From: Mameliella sp. MMSF_3455
GTDB taxonomy: Bacteria > Pseudomonadota > Alphaproteobacteria > Rhodobacterales > Rhodobacteraceae
NCBI RefSeq assembly: GCF_030733205.1
Contig: NZ_JASHJL010000007.1
Location: 124,001 to 188,000, forward strand
Direction of reading: 5' to 3'
Length of the DNA stretch: 64,000 nucleotides
Shown here: piece after piece, positions 18,193-27,352 of the stretch
Layout of the letters: each line of letters opens with the position of its first letter
How positions within the stretch are numbered: the stretch's first letter is position 1
Translations under genes and position numbers: made by a program
The notes under the pieces: model-generated
Database searches by the model: none
What the model saw: only the letters and a program-made list of their open reading frames with translations
What the model was told of the DNA's origin: nothing

Positions 18193-20343
18193 CTATTCTG
18201 CCGCTTCTGTCGCCGCAGCCGGAACGGATTCAAGCCCGGGGTCACGTCGACGGACGACAGCGGCCACATGGCTTTCCGCCTCCAGCGTGGAGATCAGGGA
18301 GTGCAGATGTTCCGCATCTCGCAGGTCGATGTCCATCATGAGGCGGTAAAAATCCGGTTTGCGGGCGATGAAATTCAGATCAGAAATATTGGCCTTGGTC
18401 TCGCCGATCAATGTGCAAATCCGTCCCAGCACACCAGCATCGTTGCCGATGGTGAGTTCGAGTGACACCGTATAGACGGCCGGGTGCTTGCCCTCCGCCC
18501 AATGCAGGTCCAGCCAGCGCTCTGTCTGGTCCTCGTGATCTGCCAGGGCGGCGCAGTCGATGGCATGGACGGCAACACCGTGGCCGCGATGCGCAAGCCC
18601 CACGATTCGTTCGCCCGGCAGGGGCTGACAGCACTTCGCCCGTTCGAATCCCTGGCCATGTTCCAACCCGACGACCGCGCGTTTCATCTCGATCTCGCCG
18701 TCGTCCTGGATCGCGAGGTTGGGATAGACCGCCTCGACCACCTCGGAGGTGGTCAGTTCGGCGCTGCCCAGCCGTGCAAGCAGGGTTTCGGTGTCGTCCA
18801 GTCGCAGCGTCGCCGCGGCCTTTTCCAGCACCTTGTCCGTCGCTTTCTTGCCGCGCGATTCGAAGGCGGCCCGGGCCAGTTCATGGCCCAGCTTGGCGTA
18901 GCGTTCCTTGTTGGCTTCGCGCAGGGCGCGGCGGATCGCTGATTTGGCTTTGCCCGTCGTCGCCATGTCCAGCCAGGTCGCCTGTGGCGCCTGGCCCTCG
19001 GCGGTGATGATCTCGACCGACTGGCCGTTCTTCAGCCGCGTCCACAGCGGCACGCGGATGCCGTCGACCTTGGCACCGACGCATTTGGACCCGATCCGCG
19101 TATGAATCGCATAGGCATAGTCGATCGGCGTCGCCCCGCGCGGCAGTTTCACCACGTCACCCTGGGGCGTGAAGCAGAAGACCTTGTCGGAATACATCTC
19201 CAGCTTGACCGCCTCGAGAAAGGCGTCGTGGTCTTCCTCGGCGTCGAACTGTTCGGTGACCGAGGCGATCCACTTGGCCGGGTCAACGGCAAAGCGGTTC
19301 TCTGCTCGCACGCCGTCGCGATAGGACCAATGGGCCGCAACCCCGGTCTCGGCGACCTCGTGCATTTCGCGGGTGCGGATCTGTACCTCGACCCGCTTGC
19401 CATCGCGCCCCGACACGGTGGTGTGGATAGAACGATAGCCGTTGGTCTTGGGCTGGCTGATATAGTCCTTGAACCGACCGGGGATGGATTTCCAACGCTG
19501 GTGGATGGCGCCAAGCGCGCCATAGCAGTCCGCCTCGGACCGGGTGATGACGCGAAAGCCGTAGATATCCGAGAGGCGGGAAAAGCCGATCTTCTTTTCC
19601 TGCATCTTGCGCCAGATCGAATAGGGCTTTTTCGCGCGGCCAAAGACCTCGGCCTCGACACCTGCCTTTTCCAGCTCGTGGCGCATGTCGGTGGTGATGC
19701 GCTGCACCACGTCGCCGGTTTCACGCTGCAGGGTGATGAAGCGGCGGATGATGCTGTCGCGGCCCTTGGGGTTCAGCACGCGAAAGGCGTGGTCCTCCAG
19801 TTCCTCGCGCATCCACTGCATGCCCATCCGGCCTGCCAGAGGCGCATAGATGTCCATCGTCTCGCGCGCCTTCTGCACCTGCTTGTCGGGGCGCATGGCG
19901 CGGATGGTGCGCATGTTGTGCAGCCGGTCGGCCAGCTTGACCAGGATCACGCGCAGATCCTTGGACATGGCCATGAACAGCTTGCGAAAGTTCTCTGCCT
20001 GCTTGGTCTCGGAACTGGACAGCTGGAGGTTGGTCAGCTTGGTGACGCCATCGACCAGGTCGGCGATCTCGCGCCCGAAACGCCGTTCGACCTCGGCAAA
20101 GGTCGAGCGCGTGTCTTCGATCGTGTCGTGCAGCAGGGCGGTGACGATGGTGGCGTCGTCGAGCTGTTGCTCGGTCAGGATCGCCGCCACCGAGACCGGA
20201 TGCGAAAAATAGGGCTCGCCCGACTTGCGGAACTGCCCCTCGTGCATCTCGCGGCCATAGTCATAGGCCGCGATGATCAGATCTGCGTTGGTGCGCGGAT
20301 TGTAGTTGCGGACGAGATCGACGAGGTCTTCTGCCGAGATCAT
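18193..20343 (-). CDS. Bifunctional (p)ppGpp synthetase/hydrolase (RelA/SpoT homologue)
   Basis: Long-form Rsh enzyme of 716 aa, the usual single stringent-response enzyme of alphaproteobacteria. The N-terminal HD hydrolase domain has HDTIEDT (72-78) intact, so hydrolysis is expected; the synthetase domain (about 240-350) shows RAKKPYSIWRKM and YGFRVITRS. TGS (about 390-450) and C-terminal ACT (about 620-700) domains follow. It lies 28 bp after rpoZ, as in many bacteria where omega subunit and Rsh are coupled. Confidence 0.96.
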   Translation of the reverse strand: MISAEDLVDLVRNYNPRTNADLIIAAYDYGREMHEGQFRKSGEPYFSHPVSVAAILTEQQLDDATIVTALLHDTIEDTRSTFAEVERRFGREIADLVDGVTKLTNLQLSSSETKQAENFRKLFMAMSKDLRVILVKLADRLHNMRTIRAMRPDKQVQKARETMDIYAPLAGRMGMQWMREELEDHAFRVLNPKGRDSIIRRFITLQRETGDVVQRITTDMRHELEKAGVEAEVFGRAKKPYSIWRKMQEKKIGFSRLSDIYGFRVITRSEADCYGALGAIHQRWKSIPGRFKDYISQPKTNGYRSIHTTVSGRDGKRVEVQIRTREMHEVAETGVAAHWSYRDGVRAENRFAVDPAKWIASVTEQFDAEEDHDAFLEAVKLEMYSDKVFCFTPQGDVVKLPRGATPIDYAYAIHTRIGSKCVGAKVDGIRVPLWTRLKNGQSVEIITAEGQAPQATWLDMATTGKAKSAIRRALREANKERYAKLGHELARAAFESRGKKATDKVLEKAAATLRLDDTETLLARLGSAELTTSEVVEAVYPNLAIQDDGEIEMKRAVVGLEHGQGFERAKCCQPLPGERIVGLAHRGHGVAVHAIDCAALADHEDQTERWLDLHWAEGKHPAVYTVSLELTIGNDAGVLGRICTLIGETKANISDLNFIARKPDFYRLMMDIDLRDAEHLHSLISTLEAESHVAAVVRRRDPGLESVPAAATEAAE

Positions 20344-20371
20344 GTCAGCACCACACCGCCGGCCCGGGGGC

Positions 20372-20725
20372 TCAGCCCTGGCCCTGCGCCTCCATCAGCG
20401 CGCGCAGCAGCTTTTCTTCGGACATGTCGTCTTCTTGCGGCTTGTCCTGCTCTGCACCCATCAGCAGGGCCATCGCGTCTTCTTCGGGTTCGTCGACCTC
20501 GATCTGGGTCTGGTTCGACTCGATCAGACGCTCGCGCAGCTCGTCGGCGGACTGGGTTTCCTCGGCGATTTCGCGCAGGGCGACCACCGGGTTCTTGTCA
20601 TTGTCGCGGTCGACCGTGATCGCGGCACCGGAAGACACTTCGCGCGCACGATGCGCGGCGAGCATCACCAGTTCGAACCGGTTCGGGACCTTGTCGACGC
20701 AATCTTCTACCGTCACGCGTGCCAT
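20372..20725 (-). CDS. rpoZ: RNA polymerase omega subunit
   Basis: Small RNA polymerase subunit that helps fold and hold beta-prime and contributes to ppGpp binding. The start [20 protein letters not shown] and HRAREVSSG are diagnostic. The 117-aa length reflects an acidic C-terminal extension common in Rhodobacterales. It is co-oriented with and just upstream of rsh, and carries its own candidate promoter in the gap to folK. Confidence 0.96.
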   Translation of the reverse strand: MARVTVEDCVDKVPNRFELVMLAAHRAREVSSGAAITVDRDNDKNPVVALREIAEETQSADELRERLIESNQTQIEVDEPEEDAMALLMGAEQDKPQEDDMSEEKLLRALMEAQGQG

Positions 20726-20769
20726 GAAAAGCGCTCCGTTATCCTGTTACGAGGGCCTCAGAAAGGCAT

Positions 20770-20798
20770 GACATAACGTGCCCTTGCCCGGGATACAA
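20770..20798 (-). promoter_or_regulatory. Candidate sigma-70 promoter of rpoZ-rsh
   Basis: On the minus strand TTGTAT (20793-20798) and TATGTC (20770-20775) are separated by 17 bp, with the predicted start about 37-40 bp upstream of the rpoZ ATG. Confidence 0.45.
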
Positions 20799-20822
20799 GG
20801 GGGGATGCCATCACAAGGCCCG

Positions 20823-21383
20823 TTACAAGGCGCTGACGTCGGCAAGGTCCTGCCCGGGCAGGGCTGCCAGCATCTCTTTCACCGTAGCGCCTGTCAGCGG
20901 ATGGCGCCAGTCCGATGCGATGTCGGCCAGCGGCACCAGCACGAAGGCGCGGTCCTGGATGCGCGGATGCGGCAGGATCAACTCGCCTGGGACGTCTTTC
21001 GTCTGTCGCTCCAGCGGCAGATTGCGCCAATGCGCCTGGCCCTCGGGATCCGGGCGCACAAGGTCACCGGCGGCCAGCAGGTCGAGGTCCAGCGGTCGGC
21101 TGGCCCACCGCGTCCCGCGGGTTCGACCGAACTCCGACTCGATGGCGTGGAGGATATCCAATACTACCTGAGGGTGAGTGGGGCCGGTCGCTGCCACGCA
21201 CGCATTCACGAAGTCCGGCCCGTTGCCGGGCGGGAAACAGGGGGTTGCGAAAAACCGGCTGACCCGGCGCAGACGCAGCCCGGAAGCAGTCATCGCGGTC
21301 AATGCCGCGGCCAGGGTGTCGCTGCTGCCGCCCGCGCTGGACGGCAAGTTTGAGCCGAGTGCTATAAGGAATTCTTGTGCCAT
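20823..21383 (-). CDS. folK: 2-amino-4-hydroxy-6-hydroxymethyldihydropteridine diphosphokinase
   Basis: HPPK of folate synthesis, transferring pyrophosphate from ATP to 6-hydroxymethyl-7,8-dihydropterin. Diagnostic segments: IALGSNL at the start, RTRGTRWASRPLDLDLL (HPPK signature with the Asp pair), and LPHPRIQDRAFVLVPL. Length is 186 aa. It sits upstream of rpoZ on the same strand and is divergent from the NYN gene. Confidence 0.94.
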   Translation of the reverse strand: MAQEFLIALGSNLPSSAGGSSDTLAAALTAMTASGLRLRRVSRFFATPCFPPGNGPDFVNACVAATGPTHPQVVLDILHAIESEFGRTRGTRWASRPLDLDLLAAGDLVRPDPEGQAHWRNLPLERQTKDVPGELILPHPRIQDRAFVLVPLADIASDWRHPLTGATVKEMLAALPGQDLADVSAL

Positions 21384-21422
21384 TTGCCCTAACGTACTAT
21401 CCTTTTGGGACTTCCCCGCGCC

Positions 21423-21450
21423 TTGCGAAGCGCGGAAAAAACAATAATGT
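21423..21450 (+). promoter_or_regulatory. Candidate promoter of the NYN-domain gene
   Basis: TTGCGA (21423-21428) and TAATGT (21445-21450) are 16 bp apart, with an A-run in the spacer, about 70 bp upstream of the coding start. A short (CACT)3-like tandem repeat at 21471-21485 lies in the presumed 5' leader. Confidence 0.35.
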
Positions 21451-21520
21451 TAGCCGGACGCGCCCGCTACCACTCACTCACTCACGGACTTGGCGGGCCG
21501 ATTGGACGAAAGGAAATTTT

Positions 21521-22093
21521 ATGTTCTACAAGGACGAACGGCTTGCGCTGTTCATAGATGGCTCCAATCTCTACGCTGCGGCCAAGGCTCTCGGGTTTGA
21601 TATCGACTACAAGCTCCTGAGACAGGAATTTGCACGTCGTGGCAAGATGGTTCGGGCCTTCTATTATACGGCGCTTCTGGAGAACGATGAGTACTCTCCG
21701 ATTCGCCCTCTGGTTGATTGGCTCCACTACAACGGCTTCACGATGGTGACCAAGCCCGCGAAGGAGTACACGGACAGCCAGGGGCGTCGCAAGGTCAAGG
21801 GCAACATGGACATCGAGCTGACGGTCGATGCGATGGAGCTGGCCCCGCGGGTGGATCACATCGTGCTCTTCTCCGGTGACGGCGACTTCCGTCCGCTGGT
21901 CGAAAGCCTCCAGCGGCAGGGCGTGCGGGTTTCGGTGGTCTCGACCATCCGCTCGCAACCCCCGATGATCGCCGACGAGTTGCGCCGCCAGGCCGACAAC
22001 TTCATCGAGCTCGACGAGCTGCGTGAAGTCATCGGCCGCCCGCCGCGCGACAACCAGGTCGAACGCAACTTCGAGGTCGCCTCGAGCAAGTAA
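21521..22093 (+). CDS. NYN domain RNase (LabA/DUF88 family)
   Basis: A 190-aa PIN-like nuclease fold protein. The acidic cluster expected for metal-dependent RNA cleavage is present: Asp13 (FIDGSNLY), Asp97 (GNMDIEL), Asp120 and Asp122 (SGDGDFRPL). ATG 21521 is preceded by AAAGGAAA. Family members include cyanobacterial LabA and bacterial DUF88 proteins, whose RNA targets are mostly unknown. It is divergent from folK and ends at a clear terminator. Confidence 0.9.
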   Translation: MFYKDERLALFIDGSNLYAAAKALGFDIDYKLLRQEFARRGKMVRAFYYTALLENDEYSPIRPLVDWLHYNGFTMVTKPAKEYTDSQGRRKVKGNMDIELTVDAMELAPRVDHIVLFSGDGDFRPLVESLQRQGVRVSVVSTIRSQPPMIADELRRQADNFIELDELREVIGRPPRDNQVERNFEVASSK

Positions 22094-22170
22094 GACCATA
22101 GGCCGCCGTGCCGAAACCCGCTCCACAGGGATGAGGGAGCGGGGACAGGGTAGGGCGGCCCGAAACGGAT

Positions 22171-22202
22171 GGGACGGTGCGCTGCGCCGTCCCTTTCCTT
22201 TT
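22171..22202 (+). terminator. Rho-independent terminator after the NYN gene
   Basis: Stem GGGACGG/CCGTCCC with inner GC pairing, followed by TTTCCTTTT, 78 bp after the stop codon. Confidence 0.75.
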
Positions 22203-22315
22203 GGCCCCCCTTTGGGCCGGTTCCTTGGCCTGTCCGGCTTGGGCAAAGGGGCACACTGGACGAGCAGGGGCCAAGGTCTTAGGTCAGGGACAAGCACAGG
22301 ACGAAAGGCCGCGCG

Positions 22316-23272
22316 ATGACTGACAGACTGCCGCCACTCACTCTTTACCTTGCCGCGCCTCGCGGGTTCTGCGCCGGTGTCGACCGGGCCATCAAGATCG
22401 TGGAAATGGCGTTGGAGAAATGGGGCGCGCCGGTCTACGTCCGGCACGAAATCGTCCATAACAAATACGTCGTCGATGATCTGCGCGCCAAGGGGGCCGT
22501 CTTCGTCGAGGAACTGGAAGACTGCCCTGACGACCGCCCTGTGATCTTTTCCGCGCATGGCGTGCCAAAATCCGTTCCGGCCGAGGCGGCCAAGCGCGAG
22601 ATGATCTATGTCGACGCCACATGCCCGCTGGTCTCCAAGGTGCATATCGAGGCCGCCCGCCACCACGAGAACGGGTTGCAGATGATCATGATCGGCCATG
22701 CCGGCCACCCAGAGACCGTGGGGACCATGGGCCAGCTGCCCAAGGGTGAGGTGCTGCTGGTCGAAACGGTCGAGGACGTGGCCCGTGTCGAGGTGCGAGA
22801 CCCCGAGCGCCTTGCTTTCGTCACTCAGACGACGCTGTCCGTCGATGACACGACCGACATCGTGGCTGCACTCAAGGCGCGGTTCCCGGCCATCGTCGGC
22901 CCGCACAAGGAAGACATCTGCTATGCCACCACCAACCGCCAGGAGGCGGTCAAGGCGCTGGCGCCAAAGGCGGACGCGCTCTTGGTTGTGGGCGCCCCCA
23001 ATTCCTCGAACTCGAAGCGCCTGGTCGAGGTCGGGCGACGTGCGGGCTGTGCCTACTCGCAGCTTGTCCAGCGGGCCACAGATATCGACTGGCGTGCGCT
23101 GGACGGCATCGCATCGGTGGGGATCACCGCTGGTGCCTCCGCGCCGGAGGTGTTGATCGAGGAGGTCATCGACGCCTTCCGCGCCCGCCACGACGTCACG
23201 GTCGAATTGGTCGAAACGGCGCAGGAAAACGTCGAGTTCAAGGTGCCGCGCGTGCTGCGCGAACCGGCCTGA
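22316..23272 (+). CDS. ispH: 4-hydroxy-3-methylbut-2-enyl diphosphate reductase
   Basis: Last enzyme of the MEP isoprenoid pathway, an Fe-S protein converting HMBPP to IPP and DMAPP. The three cluster ligands are visible: Cys19 (RGFCAGV), Cys103 (ATCPLVSK) and Cys202 (ICYATTNRQ). The 318-aa length is normal. It is followed by DUF3429, a methyltransferase and rnhA in one orientation with short gaps, suggesting a shared transcript. Confidence 0.97.
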   Translation: MTDRLPPLTLYLAAPRGFCAGVDRAIKIVEMALEKWGAPVYVRHEIVHNKYVVDDLRAKGAVFVEELEDCPDDRPVIFSAHGVPKSVPAEAAKREMIYVDATCPLVSKVHIEAARHHENGLQMIMIGHAGHPETVGTMGQLPKGEVLLVETVEDVARVEVRDPERLAFVTQTTLSVDDTTDIVAALKARFPAIVGPHKEDICYATTNRQEAVKALAPKADALLVVGAPNSSNSKRLVEVGRRAGCAYSQLVQRATDIDWRALDGIASVGITAGASAPEVLIEEVIDAFRARHDVTVELVETAQENVEFKVPRVLREPA

Positions 23273-23279
23273 TCCGCCC

Positions 23280-23732
23280 ATGTCCCGGATCCCCCGCTCT
23301 GCCCTGATCCTTGGCCTGGCCGGCGTGCTGCCTTTTGTCTGGGGTGTGCTGACCCTGCTTTCGCCCGGCCTGCACGATTGGGGCCAGGGTGCCCTCGGCG
23401 CGCGTTTCGTCGGCCCCTATGTCCAGCTGTTCTACGGCGCGGTCATCCTCTCCTTCATGTCCGGCGTGCTGTGGGGATTTGCCACCAAGGCCGAGGGACG
23501 TCGCGCGACCACAGGCTACGTGCTCTCTGTCCTTCCCGCGCTCTGGGCCTTTTTCACCACGGGCGGAGGCGAGACCGCAGCCGCGCTCAACCTGACATTC
23601 GGGTTTCTCGCCTTGTTGCTGCTGGATGCGGCCTTCTGGCGCTGGGGGCTGGCGCCGCCCTGGTGGATGCAGTTGCGCATCCTTCTGACGGCGCTGGTCG
23701 TCGCTTGCCTGCTGCTTACCGCATTGCTCTGA
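23280..23732 (+). CDS. DUF3429 membrane protein
   Basis: A 150-aa inner-membrane protein with five predicted helices and the family features LGLAGVLPF and YGAVILSFMSGVLWG. Function is unknown. It begins 7 bp after the ispH stop, so it is almost certainly co-transcribed with ispH. Confidence 0.85.
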   Translation: MSRIPRSALILGLAGVLPFVWGVLTLLSPGLHDWGQGALGARFVGPYVQLFYGAVILSFMSGVLWGFATKAEGRRATTGYVLSVLPALWAFFTTGGGETAAALNLTFGFLALLLLDAAFWRWGLAPPWWMQLRILLTALVVACLLLTALL

Positions 23733-23773
23733 ACCGGCTTGCGAAGGGCGCCGGAAAAGGCCAGACCACATCC

Positions 23774-24364
23774 ATGACAGACCGTGAAACCATCCGTATC
23801 TACGACAGCCGGGCGCAAGACTACGCCCGGGTCACCGCTTCTGGCGTCCCGGACGCCACCCTGCGGGCCTTCATCGAGGCGCTGCCCACAGGGGCGCATG
23901 TGCTTGATCTCGGCTGCGGTCCGGGCCTCTCGGCGCGCCACATGGCCGCTGCCGGATGCCACGTCGAGGCGTGGGATGCATCCGCCGCGATGGTGGAACT
24001 GGCGTCGGCCCATCCTGGAGTGACCGCGCGCCAGGCGGATTTCGATGCACTGGATGTCGTGGCGGCCTATGACGGCATCTGGGCCAACTTCAGCCTGCTG
24101 CACGCCCCGCGCGAGGCCATGCCACGCCATCTGGCGGCCATTCACCGCGCGCTGAAGCCCGGCGGCCTCTTCCACATCGGCGTGAAGTCCGGCTCGGGCA
24201 GCCAGCGCGACGACCTTGGCCGCCTCTATACCTACTACACCGAGGCCGAACTGGCGGGCCTGCTTCGGGCCGCGGGTTTCACCCCCGGTGCCTTCCGTCA
24301 CGGCGAGGACCTCGGCCTGGACAATGTCATGGCCCCCTGGATCACGGTGACCGCGCATGCCTGA
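23774..24364 (+). CDS. Class I SAM-dependent methyltransferase
   Basis: A 196-aa protein with a Rossmann methyltransferase core: motif [10 protein letters not shown] (about 43-51), an acidic residue after strand 2 (EAWDAS), and the post-II segment [11 protein letters not shown]. Start 23774 is the first ATG after DUF3429. The substrate cannot be inferred; similarity is to UbiE/COQ5-like and small-molecule methyltransferases. Its 3' end overlaps rnhA by 8 bp. Confidence 0.87.
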   Translation: MTDRETIRIYDSRAQDYARVTASGVPDATLRAFIEALPTGAHVLDLGCGPGLSARHMAAAGCHVEAWDASAAMVELASAHPGVTARQADFDALDVVAAYDGIWANFSLLHAPREAMPRHLAAIHRALKPGGLFHIGVKSGSGSQRDDLGRLYTYYTEAELAGLLRAAGFTPGAFRHGEDLGLDNVMAPWITVTAHA

Positions 24365-24809
24365 ACTTTTTGCCTATACCGATGGCGCCTGTTCCGGAAA
24401 TCCCGGTCCCGGGGGATGGGGCGCCTTGCTGCGGGCGATGGATGGCGAAACGGTCGTAAAGGAGCGCGAGCTGAAAGGCGGCGAGGCACAGACCACCAAC
24501 AATCGGATGGAACTGCTGGCCGCGATCAACGCATTGGAAAGCCTTGCCCGGCCCTCGACCATCACCGTCGTGACCGACAGCGCCTACGTCAAGAACGGCG
24601 TCACCGGCTGGATCCACGGCTGGAAGCGCAACGGGTGGAAGACTGCCGCCAAGAAACCGGTCAAGAATGTCGAACTCTGGCAGAGGCTGGACGAGGCGCA
24701 AAAGCGCCATGACGTGACCTGGGAGTGGGTCAAGGGCCACGCCGGCCACCCGGAAAACGAGCGTGCCGACGAATTGGCGCGCGCGGGCATGGCGCCCTTC
24801 AAGAAATGA
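24357..24809 (+). CDS. rnhA: Ribonuclease HI
   Basis: Degrades RNA in RNA-DNA hybrids. The DEDD catalytic set is intact: Asp9 ([14 protein letters not shown]), Glu52 (NNRMELLA), Asp74 (VVTDSAYV) and Asp138 (NERADELA). Length 150 aa. It overlaps the methyltransferase gene and is followed 13 bp later by a TRIC-like channel gene. Confidence 0.97.
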   Translation: MPELFAYTDGACSGNPGPGGWGALLRAMDGETVVKERELKGGEAQTTNNRMELLAAINALESLARPSTITVVTDSAYVKNGVTGWIHGWKRNGWKTAAKKPVKNVELWQRLDEAQKRHDVTWEWVKGHAGHPENERADELARAGMAPFKK

Positions 24810-24822
24810 GCGGATCCCGCGC

Positions 24823-25443
24823 ATGAGCCTGCTGGTCCTGCTAGATTATGCCGCTGTCTTGGTCTTTGCGCTGACCGGCGCGCTGGTTGCCAGCCGCGCG
24901 CAGCTGGACATCGTTGGCTTTGCCTTTCTCGCCGGTCTGACGGGGCTGGGCGGGGGAACCTTGCGCGACACGCTGTTGAACCGCACGCCGATCTGGATTG
25001 CCGACCAGACCTATCTTGCGGTTGTGACAGGCGCTGCCGTGCTGGTCTTTTTCACGGCCCACCTGCTGGAAAGCCGGATGCGCGCGATCCTCTGGCTGGA
25101 CGCGCTGGCGCTGGGTATCGCCGTGGCCGCCGGGGCCGGGGTGGCGCAGGGGCTGGGTCAGCCCGTGGGCGTCGTGCTGGTCATGGGAATCGCCACAGGC
25201 TGTGCCGGCGGTCTGGCCCGCGACGTGGTTGCCAACGAACTGCCGCTGGTGCTGAAACAAGGCGAACTTTACGTCACCTGCGCTCTTGCAGGATCGCTGG
25301 CCGGTGTCCTGGCCACGCGGGCGGGCGCCTCGCCCGCGGTCAGCGCCGGATTGGTGGCACTGGTGACCATCGGGCTCCGCGCCGGGTCGCTGACGTTGGG
25401 CTGGCGCCTGCCGGTCTACCGGCCACGCCCGCCGCGACAGTGA
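24823..25443 (+). CDS. TRIC cation channel family protein (UPF0126)
   Basis: A 206-aa protein with seven hydrophobic segments built from an internal repeat; the paired glycine motifs GLGGGTLRDTL and GCAGGLARDVV mark the two halves. Prokaryotic homologues form trimeric monovalent cation channels. The earlier YadS-like name is equivalent. ATG 24823 follows rnhA closely, so it is likely in the same operon. Confidence 0.88.
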   Translation: MSLLVLLDYAAVLVFALTGALVASRAQLDIVGFAFLAGLTGLGGGTLRDTLLNRTPIWIADQTYLAVVTGAAVLVFFTAHLLESRMRAILWLDALALGIAVAAGAGVAQGLGQPVGVVLVMGIATGCAGGLARDVVANELPLVLKQGELYVTCALAGSLAGVLATRAGASPAVSAGLVALVTIGLRAGSLTLGWRLPVYRPRPPRQ

Positions 25444-25476
25444 CCACGGGGCCTGTGTCGTCCGTCCCCTGTGCCG

Positions 25477-25522
25477 TTTCTTGGTGAAAATCGCCCGGGG
25501 CGCGCGAGGGGCTGGCCCCCTC
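25477..25522 (-). repeat. Intergenic hairpin repeat, copy C (inverted)
   Basis: On the minus strand a GAGGGG/CCCCTC hairpin is followed by CCCCGGGCGATTTTCACC and AAGAAAC, matching the plan of copies A, B and D. It lies between the convergent TRIC-like and C-S lyase genes, a position suited to ending both transcripts. Confidence 0.5.
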
Positions 25523-25545
25523 GCATCAGCCTTTAGGATTGACCG

Positions 25546-26721
25546 TCATTGCAGGTCGGCAAAGGCCTCTTGCAGGCGTTCGACGGCCAGGGCGACCCGG
25601 CTGCGCGGGGTGGCAAAGTTGAAACGTAGGAAACTCTCCCCGCCTGTCCCGAAGGTATTGCCGTGGTTCACGGCGATCCGGGCCTCCTTTTCCACCCGCC
25701 GGGTGAACTCCTCGGGAGCCATGCCCGTCCCCGCGAAGTCGACCCAAGCCAGGTAGGTCGCCTGCATCGGCATCGAGGTCACGCCCGGAATCGCGTTGAC
25801 GCCCTCGTCGAACAGCCGCCGGTTGCCATCTAGGTAGGCGCAAAGCTCATCGACCCAGGCGGCGCCCTCGGGCGAATAGGCGGCGGTGGCGGTCACCATG
25901 CCAAAGGAATTGGGCGACATGCCCAGCCCCGCCATGACGTCGCCAAAGCGTTTGCGCAGGGCGGTATCGGGAATGATGACATTGCCGATATGGCTGCCCG
26001 CCATGTTGAAGGTCTTTGTGGTGGCCGACATCATCACCAGCCGGTCCTCGATGCCGGCGTCGACCTTGGCCATAGGAATGTGCTTTTCGCCCGGCATCAG
26101 CAGGTCATGGTGGATCTCGTCCGAGACCAGCACAAGGTCATGCCGCTTTGCGAATTCGGCAAGACCGCGCAATTCCTCCTCTGTCCAGACCCGGCCGCCG
26201 GGATTATGTGGAGAACAGAGCATCACCAGCTTCTCACGCCCGGTCATCATGCCGTCGTAGGCGTCGAAATCCATTTCGTAACGACCGTTGTTCATCACCA
26301 GCGGGCATTCCACCACCTCGCGCCCCGCAGCGCGGATGACTCGGGCAAAGGCATGGTAGACCGGCGTGAACAGCACCACGCCGTCCCCCGGCTCGGTGTA
26401 GGCCTGCAGGCACAGGCCCGTCCCGTTCACCAGCCCATGCGTGGAAAAGATCCAGTCGGGCGAGATTTCCCAGCCGTGCCGCTCGTCCAGCCACCAGCGG
26501 ATCGCGTCACGATAGGCGGTGTCGGGCCCGAAGTAGCCGAACAGCCCGTGATCGACCATCCGCTGCAGGGCCGCGCGGACGCAATCGGGCGGACGGAAAT
26601 CCATGTCTGCGACCCACATTGCCAGCCCGTCCTCGGGCGAGACGCCATAGGCCTTTTCCATCATGTCCCACTTGGTCGAATGCGTGCCCACGCGGTCGAT
26701 GTCCTCGTCAAACCGGCTCAT
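25546..26721 (-). CDS. PatB/MalY-type PLP C-S lyase (cystathionine beta-lyase-like aminotransferase)
   Basis: Fold-type I PLP enzyme of 391 aa. The Schiff-base lysine is Lys236 in SATTKTFNMAG; N-terminal MWVADMDF and CSPHNPGGRVW are typical of the PatB/MalY branch, which cleaves cystathionine or other cysteine conjugates. ATG 26721 follows a GTG that could also serve; GGGGCAGG upstream favours the ATG. It stands alone, convergent with the rnhA operon. Confidence 0.88.
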   Translation of the reverse strand: MSRFDEDIDRVGTHSTKWDMMEKAYGVSPEDGLAMWVADMDFRPPDCVRAALQRMVDHGLFGYFGPDTAYRDAIRWWLDERHGWEISPDWIFSTHGLVNGTGLCLQAYTEPGDGVVLFTPVYHAFARVIRAAGREVVECPLVMNNGRYEMDFDAYDGMMTGREKLVMLCSPHNPGGRVWTEEELRGLAEFAKRHDLVLVSDEIHHDLLMPGEKHIPMAKVDAGIEDRLVMMSATTKTFNMAGSHIGNVIIPDTALRKRFGDVMAGLGMSPNSFGMVTATAAYSPEGAAWVDELCAYLDGNRRLFDEGVNAIPGVTSMPMQATYLAWVDFAGTGMAPEEFTRRVEKEARIAVNHGNTFGTGGESFLRFNFATPRSRVALAVERLQEAFADLQ

Positions 26722-26824
26722 CACCTGCCCCTTTCTGCATCTACGCGGCGCAGGCTATCCTGACGGGTGGCAGGTGCAAGGGGCCGCGCTTGCCTATATC
26801 GTCCGCCATGCTTAAATCGGGCGC

Positions 26825-27352
26825 ATGAAACGGCCGATCCTCATTCACCCCGACCCTCGCCTGAAAAAGGTCTGCGCCCCCGTCGACGATCTGTCAGACG
26901 ATCTGCGCGCCCTTTCGGATGACATGCTGGAAACCATGTATGCCGCGCCGGGCATCGGGTTGGCCGCGCCGCAGATCGGTATCCTGTCGCGGCTGATCGT
27001 GCTGGATTGCGCGAAAAAGGACGACGGGGACGAGGCACGCCCCCTGGTCATGTTCAACCCGCAGGTGGTGGCCAGCAGCGATGAATGCAACGTCTACGAG
27101 GAAGGCTGCCTGTCGATCCCCGACCAGTATGCCGATGTCGAACGACCCAAGGTGGTAGACGTTGAATGGCTTGACCGCGACGGCAAGCTGCAGCGCGAAA
27201 CCTTCGACGGGCTCTGGGCCACCTGTGTCCAGCACGAGATCGACCACCTCGACGGCAAGCTGTTCATCGACTACCTGAAACCGCTCCGGCGGCAGATGAT
27301 CACCCGCAAGATGGTCAAGCTCAAGAAAGAGCGGGCGCGGGAAAAGGCGTGA
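26825..27352 (+). CDS. def: Peptide deformylase 1
   Basis: Removes the formyl group from nascent protein N-termini. All three motifs are intact: GIGLAAPQ (43-50), EGCLS with metal ligand Cys95, and HEIDH with His137, Glu138 and His141. It is 175 aa with a basic C-terminal helix (KLKKERAREK), which in this family contacts the ribosome. First of four overlapping genes def-def-def-fmt, so it is the presumed housekeeping copy. Confidence 0.96.
   Translation: MKRPILIHPDPRLKKVCAPVDDLSDDLRALSDDMLETMYAAPGIGLAAPQIGILSRLIVLDCAKKDDGDEARPLVMFNPQVVASSDECNVYEEGCLSIPDQYADVERPKVVDVEWLDRDGKLQRETFDGLWATCVQHEIDHLDGKLFIDYLKPLRRQMITRKMVKLKKERAREKA

Noticed and set aside
21410-21441. Hairpin CCGCGC/GCGCGG followed by an A-run, read as a terminator
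   Set aside because: The tract after the hairpin is A on the plus strand, and on the minus strand the T-run precedes the hairpin; neither order fits a rho-independent terminator, and the site is a divergent promoter region.
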